Positions 6,734 to 14,468 of a stretch of 47,337 bases of DNA are shown piece by piece; position 1 is the first letter of the stretch, and each line of letters begins with the position of its first letter. The position numbers and the translations under genes are program-made. A model generated the notes under the pieces. It was not told the DNA's origin and did not search any database. It worked only from the letters and a program-made list of their open reading frames with translations. Location of the stretch: positions 1 through 47,337 of the forward strand of contig CAYNNG010000012.1 of the NCBI GenBank assembly GCA_964398655.1. Reading direction: 5' to 3'. This stretch comes from SFFI01 sp964398655. Lineage in GTDB: Bacteria; Bacillota; Clostridia; Saccharofermentanales; DTU023.

Positions 6734-8743
6734 GAAGGACACGATCAGGGAATCCTCATAGGGATCAAAAAGCTGGCCGGCCGGGGTAGACTGGTTGACC
6801 ACGACTGCCCCTTCGTCTGTGACGTCACTAATGTTGGCTGAGCGTGACAGATAATAGCGAGGAGCGCCTGCGGGCCAGATGGGGTCTAAGATAGCCCGAA
6901 CTTCCGCAGCGGTCCTGCCCTTGAGGTCAGGCATTAAAACGAGGCCCCTCGCCTGCGGTGAATCTGGTTTACCCAGCTCCATACCCTGCTTGACCTTGTC
7001 ATAGTCCTCGGCTGTACCATAGTCAACCCGCATGCTGGAGCCCCTCTGTACGACCGTATCAGCATCTGTGTATTGCTTAAGAATAACCCGCAGATATTCC
7101 GGGACTTCTTCCTTTTTACCTTGGGCATTGTAATGGTAGGACTCGCCATACATCCGCAAATCCAGCTCGTCCAAGACTTCTTTAGCCTGGTCCCAGGTTA
7201 AGCCTACCAAGGGCGGAACGGATACTTGTTCACTGCCCCGAGAAGCATATACGGCAATTCGCGCGCCTTCGTTGACCAAGGCATTGGCCTCGGGCTCTGT
7301 GCGAATAACCTTGCCCCTTTCTAAGTCTGCGGAAAACTCCTGATAAATAACCACATTGAAGCCATCTTTTTCCAAGAGACGGCGGGCTTCCTCACTGTCG
7401 AGTTTGCTGACATCTCGCAGTGTAACTTCCGCCTTGCCCACAGAGTATTTCAACTTGATATGGGCATCTTCCTTACGGAGCTTGGTGCCATAATTGGGCT
7501 CTTGTTCAAAGATCACACCCTTTTCCTGGGTTTCGGACTGGACGGCAATCAGTTCAAAATTATCTCCGTAGAGTTCTTTGAGCTCAGACTCCACCTCCGA
7601 AACCTGGCGGCCTACGTAACGGTCTACCACCAAAATATCTTCAGCTTGCTGCTGGCGGTTATTGAAGTTAAAGCGCTGCACAGCCGAACTCAACAGATAG
7701 ACTAAGGCTCCTCCCGCCAGCACCACCAGGAGCAGGACCAAAAGGGTATCCCGCAGACGTGATTTGCGGCGCTTATCTATAGTGCGTTCCAGCTCCTCAA
7801 TCTTGTTATAGTTAGCATCAGTCTTGTCCGTAGTTAAAGCCGCAGAAGAAGATGACCAGTTTTGGGCCTGGGCAGGATAAGAAGGTTGGAAGGCTCGAGG
7901 GTTTACCATGAAGCGGTCAAGCTCATTAACAAATTCCCGCGCCGATTGGTAGCGGCGTTCAGGGCTCTTTTGAATAGCTTTAAAGATAATCGCCTCCAAG
8001 CCGGGAGGGATAGAAGGATTGAGCTTGCTAGGGCGGGCTGGCATTTCTTGCAGCTGCTTGATTGCTACCGCCACTGAAGACTCTCCGTCAAAAGGCAGGC
8101 AGCCCGTAAGCATTTCATAAAGCATAAGGCCTAAAGAGTAAAGATCAGAGGCCTCCGTTACCTTGCCGCCCCTGGCCTGCTCCGGAGAAAAATAATGCAC
8201 TGAGCCAAAGGCCATACCGCCCGTGAGGGTAATCGTGTTGGCAATTGCGGCTCGGGCAATACCAAAGTCCGTAACCTTGGCAGTCATATCCGGAGTAATT
8301 AAGACATTCTGGGGTTTCATATCCCGGTGAATAATACCCCGGCGGTGAGCATGTTCAAGGCCCAGGCCGATCTGGATCATTAGAGGGACCGCTACATCCC
8401 ATTTAAGCGGGCCACTTTCTAAGATCAGCTCTTTAAGATTGGTGCCTTCGACAAATTCCTGGACTATATAGCGTACTTCCCCGTCCTGGCCATAATCTAA
8501 GACCTGGACAATATTAGGGTGGTCCAGGCTGGCCGCAGCCCGAGCTTCGGTTGCGAAGCGGCGGATAAATTCCTGGTCTCCCGAGAGTTCGTCCCGCATC
8601 AGCTTTAGGGCAACTTTACGTCCCGTACGTAAATCTTGAGCCAGGTAGACGTAAGCCATACCCCCTTGGCCCAAGGCCTCGAGGACTTCATAGCGTTCAT
8701 CCAGAATAAAGCCCTTTGAGATGTGTTGCTGCGCGGATTGCAT
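6722..8743 (-). CDS. prkC: PASTA-domain Ser/Thr protein kinase
   Basis: Membrane kinase that senses muropeptides or lipid II and phosphorylates cell-wall, division and translation proteins. From the chosen start (673 residues): kinase domain about 14-280 with GQGGMAYV (P-loop), Lys47, HRDMKPQN (Asp141), DFG (159-161) and a Thr-rich activation loop (about 170-175); juxtamembrane linker; one membrane segment (about 333-352); then four PASTA-like repeats outside, the last one diverged. The frame stays open 90 bases further upstream, but the ATG at 8743 has GAGAGGA at the right distance, lies just after the prpC stop and begins next to the kinase fold, so I take it as the start. Partner phosphatase prpC lies 11 bases upstream. 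Confidence 0.95.
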   Translation of the reverse strand: MQSAQQHISKGFILDERYEVLEALGQGGMAYVYLAQDLRTGRKVALKLMRDELSGDQEFIRRFATEARAAASLDHPNIVQVLDYGQDGEVRYIVQEFVEGTNLKELILESGPLKWDVAVPLMIQIGLGLEHAHRRGIIHRDMKPQNVLITPDMTAKVTDFGIARAAIANTITLTGGMAFGSVHYFSPEQARGGKVTEASDLYSLGLMLYEMLTGCLPFDGESSVAVAIKQLQEMPARPSKLNPSIPPGLEAIIFKAIQKSPERRYQSAREFVNELDRFMVNPRAFQPSYPAQAQNWSSSSAALTTDKTDANYNKIEELERTIDKRRKSRLRDTLLVLLLVVLAGGALVYLLSSAVQRFNFNNRQQQAEDILVVDRYVGRQVSEVESELKELYGDNFELIAVQSETQEKGVIFEQEPNYGTKLRKEDAHIKLKYSVGKAEVTLRDVSKLDSEEARRLLEKDGFNVVIYQEFSADLERGKVIRTEPEANALVNEGARIAVYASRGSEQVSVPPLVGLTWDQAKEVLDELDLRMYGESYHYNAQGKKEEVPEYLRVILKQYTDADTVVQRGSSMRVDYGTAEDYDKVKQGMELGKPDSPQARGLVLMPDLKGRTAAEVRAILDPIWPAGAPRYYLSRSANISDVTDEGAVVVNQSTPAGQLFDPYEDSLIVSFDLR

Positions 8744-8754
8744 AGCTATTCCTC

Positions 8755-9501
8755 TCAAATAAAGATAGCAATAGCGGTAATGTTGTCGTATCCACCTGAT
8801 GCCAGCGCAAGCTCTACAAAGTCGTTGACACAAGCTTCAGCGTTTTTCGCCTTGCGTAAAGTCTCTTCAATAACCTGTTCTGAAAGATAGCCATGCAGTC
8901 CATCGCTGCAGAGCAAATAGCGATCATTTTTCTTAATTTCTAGGCGCAGGATCTCAGGCTTCAGATATTCTGGCACGCCCAAAGCCTGGGTAAGAATGTG
9001 TCTTTGGGGATGAGTCGCGCCCTCTTCAGCCGTAAGAGTACCCGCATCTTGCATTTCCTGAACTAGAGTATGGTCCCGGGAAATCTTTTCCAAAATGCCC
9101 CTGCGCATGATGTAGCAACGGGAATCACCCACATGGCCCAAATAAAGAGACTCTGGATACAGGACGGCCAAAGTGAGGGTTGTCCCCATGCCTGAGGCTC
9201 CCTGCTTTTCCAAAGACCGCAGATAAACCTGGACATTGGCTTTTTGAATGGTGTCAGAAAGAAGCATTTCTGTGCGTTCTGCCTGGTCCTGACTGCTCAA
9301 GTCACGAGCTAAACGCTCCCGACAATAATCAATGGCCACTTTACTGGCAACTTCTCCATCGGAATGCCCACCCATGCCATCTGCCACGGCAAAGGCGCAG
9401 GGCCAGTCCTCAGGCGCAAAATAGGAAAAATACGAATCCTCATTCTTTTCCCGCACTAGGCCACGGTCAGTTTTTATGGCAAAGTCAACTCGCTTTTTCA
9501 C
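8755..9501 (-). CDS. prpC: PP2C-type protein phosphatase
   Basis: Mn/Mg-dependent Ser/Thr phosphatase that reverses PrkC phosphorylation. Metal-binding and family motifs are seen in order: RxxNEDSYF, ADGMGGHSDGE, GMGTTLTL, GHVGDSR, DHTLVQEM, LCSDGL, GGYDNIT. I choose the GTG at 9499-9501 because AAAGAGG lies about 6 bases before it; the in-frame TTG at 9507 directly abuts that ribosome site. The protein is then 248 residues, normal for the family. Sits between rlmN and prkC, the conserved Firmicutes order. Confidence 0.95.
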   Translation of the reverse strand: MKKRVDFAIKTDRGLVREKNEDSYFSYFAPEDWPCAFAVADGMGGHSDGEVASKVAIDYCRERLARDLSSQDQAERTEMLLSDTIQKANVQVYLRSLEKQGASGMGTTLTLAVLYPESLYLGHVGDSRCYIMRRGILEKISRDHTLVQEMQDAGTLTAEEGATHPQRHILTQALGVPEYLKPEILRLEIKKNDRYLLCSDGLHGYLSEQVIEETLRKAKNAEACVNDFVELALASGGYDNITAIAIFI

Positions 9502-9571
9502 CGACAACCTCTTTATCTCTAATTAGCACAGATTAAGCTCTTTATAGCTAAAATTACTGATAATTATTCTA

Positions 9572-10621
9572 TCATTTGCTTGCAGGGCCAGCAAGCAAGC
9601 TGCGGCGGCGGAGCTGACCGCAGGCGGCGTCAATGTCTTTGCCCAGAGACCTGCGGACGGTGGCATTAATACCCTGGTCCTGCAGGGTCCTAGCAAAAGC
9701 TTGGACCTGCTGAAGGTGCGTAGCCTTAAATGGGCTGGTCTCCACTTCATTCGCAGGGATAAGGTTTACATGACAATTGCGTCCTCTCAGCAGCTGGGCC
9801 AAGGCTCTAGCCTGGTCTATGCTGTCATTGATGCCGGCAAAGAGCGCGTATTCATAAGAAACCCTCCGGCCTGTTTGCGCAAAGTAGAAGTCGGCTGCCT
9901 CAAGCAGGTCTTCTAAGGGATTAGTCTTGGCTATGGGCATAAGCTTCTCCCTCAGGTCTTGGTCAGGCGCATGTAAGGAAATGGCCAGGGTCAAGCCTAA
10001 GCCTTCCTTAGCCAAGTCATAAATTTTTTCAATCAGGCCACAGGTGGAAAGACTAATTCTGCGCACGGAAAAATTCCTAAAGTCCGGGGCTGTCAGGCGC
10101 CGAATAAAGGCTATAACCTCCGTATAATTGTCCAGGGGCTCGCCAATACCCATCAAGTCTAGGTTACTGATGGCCTGGCCGGAATAATGTTCCAAAGCCA
10201 AAAACTGTCCCAAAAGGTCTCCCCGCGTCAGGTTACGTTTCAAAGCCAGGCCTGTAGAGGCGCAAAAGCGGCAGGCCATGCGGCAGCCAATCTGGCTGGA
10301 AAGGCAGGCAGAGAGTCCGTAATTATGAGACATGAGAACTGCCTCAATTGTCTCTCCGTCTGGATAAGCAAAGAGGAATTTTTGAGAATCCTCGTGACTT
10401 GAACTCTGAACTTGCCGGATGTCTGGCAAGCCTGGCCAAAAATCCGCGGCAAGTTTGTCTCGCAAAGCCAGGGGCAGGTTGGACATATCCGAGAAATCGC
10501 TGATCCCCTTGCTTTGCCATTGGTAGAGCTGCTTGGCGCGAAAAGCAGGGAAAGCTTGCTTCTGGCACCAAGCCTGGAGGTCAGTTTTTTCAAGATCTAA
10601 AAAATTCGCATGGGGGGTCAT
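9572..10621 (-). CDS. rlmN: 23S rRNA/tRNA adenine C2-methyltransferase RlmN
   Basis: Radical SAM enzyme that methylates C2 of A2503 in 23S rRNA and A37 of some tRNAs. The radical SAM cluster is CRMACRFC (Cys113, Cys117, Cys120). The second catalytic cysteine is Cys334 in the C-terminal DIDAACGQL, and the methyl-carrier cysteine region is present. Length 349 is typical. The ATG has only a weak ribosome site; AGGAG lies 15 bases upstream. Between rsmB and prpC as in relatives. Confidence 0.96.
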   Translation of the reverse strand: MTPHANFLDLEKTDLQAWCQKQAFPAFRAKQLYQWQSKGISDFSDMSNLPLALRDKLAADFWPGLPDIRQVQSSSHEDSQKFLFAYPDGETIEAVLMSHNYGLSACLSSQIGCRMACRFCASTGLALKRNLTRGDLLGQFLALEHYSGQAISNLDLMGIGEPLDNYTEVIAFIRRLTAPDFRNFSVRRISLSTCGLIEKIYDLAKEGLGLTLAISLHAPDQDLREKLMPIAKTNPLEDLLEAADFYFAQTGRRVSYEYALFAGINDSIDQARALAQLLRGRNCHVNLIPANEVETSPFKATHLQQVQAFARTLQDQGINATVRRSLGKDIDAACGQLRRRSLLAGPASK

Positions 10622-10674
10622 AGACTTAACTCTTGAGCTCCTACTTAGAGGTTGCGGTCACGTACTTAACTTTT

Positions 10675-12075
10675 TTAGAGCTTTTTCCGCAAGAGACAGA
10701 GGAAAAAACCGTCGGTCTGAGTAAGATCAGGCCGGAAGAGCAAGAATCCTTGGTTTAACAGGTCCTGGCTGGCAAAATCCGTAGCCAGAAGTTTTGCCAA
10801 GCGCGGGGGAATTTTAGCCTGTATAGGTTCTAGTTCAAACTTCTGCCCCTCCTCACTAGCTAAAAATTCTCGCACCAAGTCCTGGTTCTCGGCAGGATTA
10901 AGGGTACAGGTGGAATAGATCAGCCTGCCTCCAGCCCGGCAGAGCGGGCTGACATTAGCCAGCATGGCCAGCTGCAGGGGTGGGAAGCGTTTTAAGTCCT
11001 CATAGCCCACCCGCAAACGCAGTTCTGGTTTTCTCGCAAGGAGGCCCAGACCAGAGCAGGGCACATCCAAGAGCAGGAGGTCGGCCTGACCCTTATATTG
11101 AGGGAAAGCCTCCTGAATGTGTCGGCCGATTTGCGGATCGGTGGCATCTGCTTGCAAGAAATTAAGCTGCAAGCCCAAGCGCTGAGCATTCCTGCGCGCT
11201 GTAGCCAGACGGTCATCTAAGAGGTCAAGGCCCAAGACAAAGCTTCCCGCTTGACTTCTCTCCGCAAGGTCACAGGTTTTACCGCCGGGAGCAGCACAGA
11301 GGTCCAAAATACTGCGAGCTTTCTCGGCTCCTGAAAGGGCGCCCACCATCTGGGCCGGCTCAGATTGCACCATTAAATGTCCCGCTTGGAAAGCCTTAAG
11401 CTGGTCCAAGCGGCAAGGACCAAGTTCCAGGCGCAGGGCTGAGTCTAAGTAAAGGCCGGGACTCGCCTTATAGCCTTCCTCTGCCAGGGACTGAGAAAGT
11501 CTTTGCGGAGTAGTTTTCGTAGGGTTTACACGTACGGTTAAGGGAAAGTCTGAACTCAAAAAATACTCAGCCAAATCCAAGGCCTGGCTATCGCCGTACC
11601 AGCTGCGGAAGAGCCCAAACAGCTCGTTGCCCAAGCCCAGCTCTAGCCCCTTATCCTTCTTTTTCCAGTGGATCTGCTCCGGTTCAACCTGCCTTAAAAC
11701 CGCGTTGACAAACCCCGCAGCCCTGGCAAAACCAAAATGGTGGCAGAGTTTAACGGCTTCGTCTACCGCGGCGAAAGCTGGTACCGCATAGGCATAAAGC
11801 ATTTGCCAGAGGCCTAGGCGCAAAATCGTTAAGACGCGCGCTTCAATTTTTTCTAGCGGTCTGGAACTATAGCGTCTCAGCACCTGGTCAAGGGCCCGTA
11901 CCCTACCCAAGGTACCGTATACCAGGGCCGCAGCAAATGCCCGGTCCTGGGCAGATAAATCGCTCTCCTGCAGGCCCTGGTCTAGGGCTTCATTAGAAAA
12001 AGCGCCTTCCTCCAGGACCTGGTAGAGGACCTGGCAAGCTAAAACACGCGCCGGATCAGCACTAGACTTGGCCAT
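10675..12075 (-). CDS. rsmB: 16S rRNA (cytosine-967-C5)-methyltransferase RsmB
   Basis: Methylates C967 of 16S rRNA. An N-terminal NusB-like RNA-binding domain (about 1-140) is followed by the Rossmann methyltransferase domain with SAM motif DLCAAPGGKT, DVPCSGLG (motif IV with the release cysteine) and YSTCTLNPAEN (motif VI with the nucleophile cysteine). Length 466 is as expected. The ATG overlaps the stop of the metallopeptidase gene by one base (TAATG), indicating translational coupling. Confidence 0.95.
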   Translation of the reverse strand: MAKSSADPARVLACQVLYQVLEEGAFSNEALDQGLQESDLSAQDRAFAAALVYGTLGRVRALDQVLRRYSSRPLEKIEARVLTILRLGLWQMLYAYAVPAFAAVDEAVKLCHHFGFARAAGFVNAVLRQVEPEQIHWKKKDKGLELGLGNELFGLFRSWYGDSQALDLAEYFLSSDFPLTVRVNPTKTTPQRLSQSLAEEGYKASPGLYLDSALRLELGPCRLDQLKAFQAGHLMVQSEPAQMVGALSGAEKARSILDLCAAPGGKTCDLAERSQAGSFVLGLDLLDDRLATARRNAQRLGLQLNFLQADATDPQIGRHIQEAFPQYKGQADLLLLDVPCSGLGLLARKPELRLRVGYEDLKRFPPLQLAMLANVSPLCRAGGRLIYSTCTLNPAENQDLVREFLASEEGQKFELEPIQAKIPPRLAKLLATDFASQDLLNQGFLLFRPDLTQTDGFFLCLLRKKL

Positions 12076-12788
12076 TAGCGTTCGCTTTCGTTGCGCAGGA
12101 GAAGAAGTCTCAGCATGGAGGCGAAGGCCGTAGCCGCGGCGGCTACATAGGTGAGGGCGGCAGCACTCAGGACAGACCGGGCACCCTTAAGTTCATCTGC
12201 CGTCAAATAGTTACCCGTTTCCAGCACTTGTAAAGCGCGGCGGGAAGCATTGAACTCTACGGGCAGGGTAAACAAGTAGAAAAGGACCGCAGCGGCATAG
12301 AAAATAATGCCTATGTTAAACAGCACATCATTTTGGAAAATTAGACCTAAGACTGCCAGGTAAGGTCCCGCGCCTGAACCAATACGGGCCACCGGATAAA
12401 TGGCCGACCGCAGTTTAATCGGGAAATAGGCATCACCATATTGCAGGGCATGGCCTGCCTCGTGCGCAGCTACCCCTAAGGCCGCAATTGAACTGGAATT
12501 ATACACTGGCTCAGATAGGCGTAAAACTTCTTCTTTGGGACTGTAGTGGTCAGTTAAGCTGCCTCCTACCCGCTCCACACCTACCTGCATCAGGCCTGCA
12601 GATTGCAGAATATCCCGGGCCACACGCGAGCCAGTAATCCCACGGCTTGCTTGAACTTTGCTGTATTTGTTAAAACTCGACTTGACCTTAAATTGCGCGA
12701 AAAGAGATAGAAAGAAGCAAGGCAGGACCAGGATGTAGTACCACCTATCCAGAGGAACATAGAAATAGCCAAAGAGTAAAAATTGCAT
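12075..12788 (-). CDS. YugP-type membrane zinc metallopeptidase
   Basis: Member of the neutral zinc metallopeptidase family (peptidase_Mx / YugP). From the chosen ATG: hydrophobic N-terminus (about 1-32), zinc motif HEAGH (109-113), membrane segments at about 135-150 and 158-180, a third hydrophobic stretch near the C-terminus, and FNASRRA, which is conserved in the family. AAAGGAG seven bases before 12788 supports this start; a GTG at 12830 in the same frame, next to the fmt stop, lacks a ribosome site. The substrate of this family is unknown. It sits between fmt and rsmB, as in many Clostridia. Confidence 0.85.
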   Translation of the reverse strand: MQFLLFGYFYVPLDRWYYILVLPCFFLSLFAQFKVKSSFNKYSKVQASRGITGSRVARDILQSAGLMQVGVERVGGSLTDHYSPKEEVLRLSEPVYNSSSIAALGVAAHEAGHALQYGDAYFPIKLRSAIYPVARIGSGAGPYLAVLGLIFQNDVLFNIGIIFYAAAVLFYLFTLPVEFNASRRALQVLETGNYLTADELKGARSVLSAAALTYVAAAATAFASMLRLLLLRNESER

Positions 12789-12830
12789 AGGCTGCTCCTT
12801 TATTACATAGTTTTGAAAGGCCTGAATCAC

Positions 12831-13853
12831 TTATTCGCCGAAGCATGAGCCTTCGGCAAAATTGTGAAAACAGTCACTTGCTTGTACGAGTTTGCCATTG
12901 GGCCCCTGCAGGGTTTCCAAGCGTAAGCAGGCATCTTTACAAGCTACTAAAAGGTCGCGCTCATGGCGAACCACTTGACCGGGCTTCAGGCTGCACTGGT
13001 CAGCTACCGAAGCGCCAATAACTTTATAGCGTTTGCCCTGGTAAAAGGTATAGGTACCAGGCCAGGGGGTAAGGGCACGAATTTTGTCTACATTGGCCTG
13101 CGCAGTTTGGGTAAAGTCCAGCAGCCCATCTTCCCTTTCCAGCTTCTTGGCATAGGTGGATTGACGATCGTCCTGAGCCCTAGTCTCCACCAGGCCACGA
13201 TACCAGGCCGGCAGGATTTTAGGCAGCAGGACCGCTGAGAGTTCAGACAGCTTCTGACTAAGACTCGGTGTATCATCTTCTGGCAAAATCGGCAAACGGC
13301 AAGAAGCCACTAAGTCACCATCATCAAGGCCTTCACCCATCTCTATGATAGAGAGGGCCGTTTCTTGGTCACCTGCCATAATGGCAGAGGCCACAGGGGA
13401 AGCACCCCGCCAGCGCGGAAGCAGCGAGGGGTGGATATTGAGGCAGCCGTAGCGCGGCTGTGCCAGCACTGCCGCGGGTAAAATATTCCCGTAGGCAGAA
13501 GTGACAATCAGGTCTGCTTGTAAGTTCTCTAAATCATCGCCCATATGGGCCTGGTCTAATTTAGGCCAGGTATAGACAGGCAAGCCCAATTTCTCTGCCA
13601 AGATCTTAGTAGGCGTAGGGGTAAGGACTTGCTTGCGGCCCACCGGCCTATCAGGCTGGGTGGCCACCCCCACAACCTTAAAACCCTGGTCAACCAGGCT
13701 TTGCAGCAGGGGCAAAGAAAATTCCGGGCAGCCCATGTAGAGGATGGATTTGGCCTTATCTTCTGCCGTGAGAGGCAAGAAATCGCCCCTTGCCATCGTG
13801 GCAGGACTCTCAAAAAAGTAAGTGTTGCTTATACCCTGTGCGGCCTTAGTCAT
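12831..13853 (-). CDS. fmt: Methionyl-tRNA formyltransferase
   Basis: Formylates initiator Met-tRNA with 10-formyl-THF. The N-terminal Rossmann domain starts with YMGCPEFS (39-46) and includes the catalytic-site block HPSLLPRWRGA and the following GEGLDDGD. The C-terminal OB-like tRNA-binding domain is complete. Compared with E. coli Fmt there are about 34 extra residues before the first strand. The ATG overlaps the def stop by 8 bases and GTGGAG lies about 10 bases upstream, so the extension looks real. No better internal start is visible. Confidence 0.95.
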   Translation of the reverse strand: MTKAAQGISNTYFFESPATMARGDFLPLTAEDKAKSILYMGCPEFSLPLLQSLVDQGFKVVGVATQPDRPVGRKQVLTPTPTKILAEKLGLPVYTWPKLDQAHMGDDLENLQADLIVTSAYGNILPAAVLAQPRYGCLNIHPSLLPRWRGASPVASAIMAGDQETALSIIEMGEGLDDGDLVASCRLPILPEDDTPSLSQKLSELSAVLLPKILPAWYRGLVETRAQDDRQSTYAKKLEREDGLLDFTQTAQANVDKIRALTPWPGTYTFYQGKRYKVIGASVADQCSLKPGQVVRHERDLLVACKDACLRLETLQGPNGKLVQASDCFHNFAEGSCFGE

Positions 13854-14379
13854 GCTGAACTAACTCCACCTCTTCTCCGGTCTTCACATCAATGGCTTTG
13901 CCATCTTGGTTATAGCGGAATAAATTGCCGATAATTTTATCCTCAAAGAGAATACCTTCAAGATGATCCGACTCATGGCAGATGCAGCGTGCCAATAAGC
14001 CATCACCTTCCAATTCTTGCCACTGGCCTTCGCGGTCCTGGTAACGTATTTTGACGTGGGCAGGCCGGTCTACGTAACCGTAGAGTCCAGGCAGGGACAG
14101 GCAGCCTTCTACTTCTTGCTGTATACCCTCTTGCAGGAGGAATTCCGGGTTAATTATGACCAGGTCCTGGTCAGGGTCCCCCTCCTCATCCACATTCATG
14201 ACAAAAAGACGCTTGAGCACGCCCACTTGAGGGGCTGCCAGGCCTACACCGTTTTCTTCACGCATGGTTTCAAAGAGGTCATCAATCAGCTCTTGTAATC
14301 GGTCGTCAAACTTTTCTACCTTACGGGATTTTTTACGGAGTACCGGATCTCCTTCATGAAAAACTTTTCTTAAAGCCAT
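13846..14379 (-). CDS. def: Peptide deformylase
   Basis: Removes the N-formyl group from new proteins. All three motifs are present: GVGLAAPQ (44-51), EGCLSLPG (91-98, metal-binding Cys) and HESDH (135-139, two metal His and the catalytic Glu). At 177 residues it is a normal enzyme. It is the first gene of the def-to-thiN cluster, behind an extended -10 promoter at 14434-14442. The ribosome site is weak (AGAAAG). Paired with fmt, with an 8-base overlap. Confidence 0.97.
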   Translation of the reverse strand: MALRKVFHEGDPVLRKKSRKVEKFDDRLQELIDDLFETMREENGVGLAAPQVGVLKRLFVMNVDEEGDPDQDLVIINPEFLLQEGIQQEVEGCLSLPGLYGYVDRPAHVKIRYQDREGQWQELEGDGLLARCICHESDHLEGILFEDKIIGNLFRYNQDGKAIDVKTGEEVELVQHD

Positions 14380-14408
14380 ATGATCATCAACTTTCTAATA
14401 TAAAAGCC

Positions 14409-14468
14409 AGGTTACCTAGAACCTAGCTTATCTATTTTACCATATGCATTCTGAGTGTCTGGTAACCT
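14409..14468. repeat. Inverted repeat flanking the def promoter
   Basis: AGGTTACC (14409-14416) and its complement GGTAACCT (14461-14468) bracket the def -10 element, 44 bases apart. This could be a looping operator or chance; the same AGGTTACC also occurs at 6703. Confidence 0.35.
14434..14442 (-). promoter_or_regulatory. Extended -10 promoter for def-fmt operon
   Basis: Minus strand TGGTAAAAT fits the extended -10 consensus TGnTAtAAT with one change. No convincing -35. The predicted leader is about 50 bases. Confidence 0.5.
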
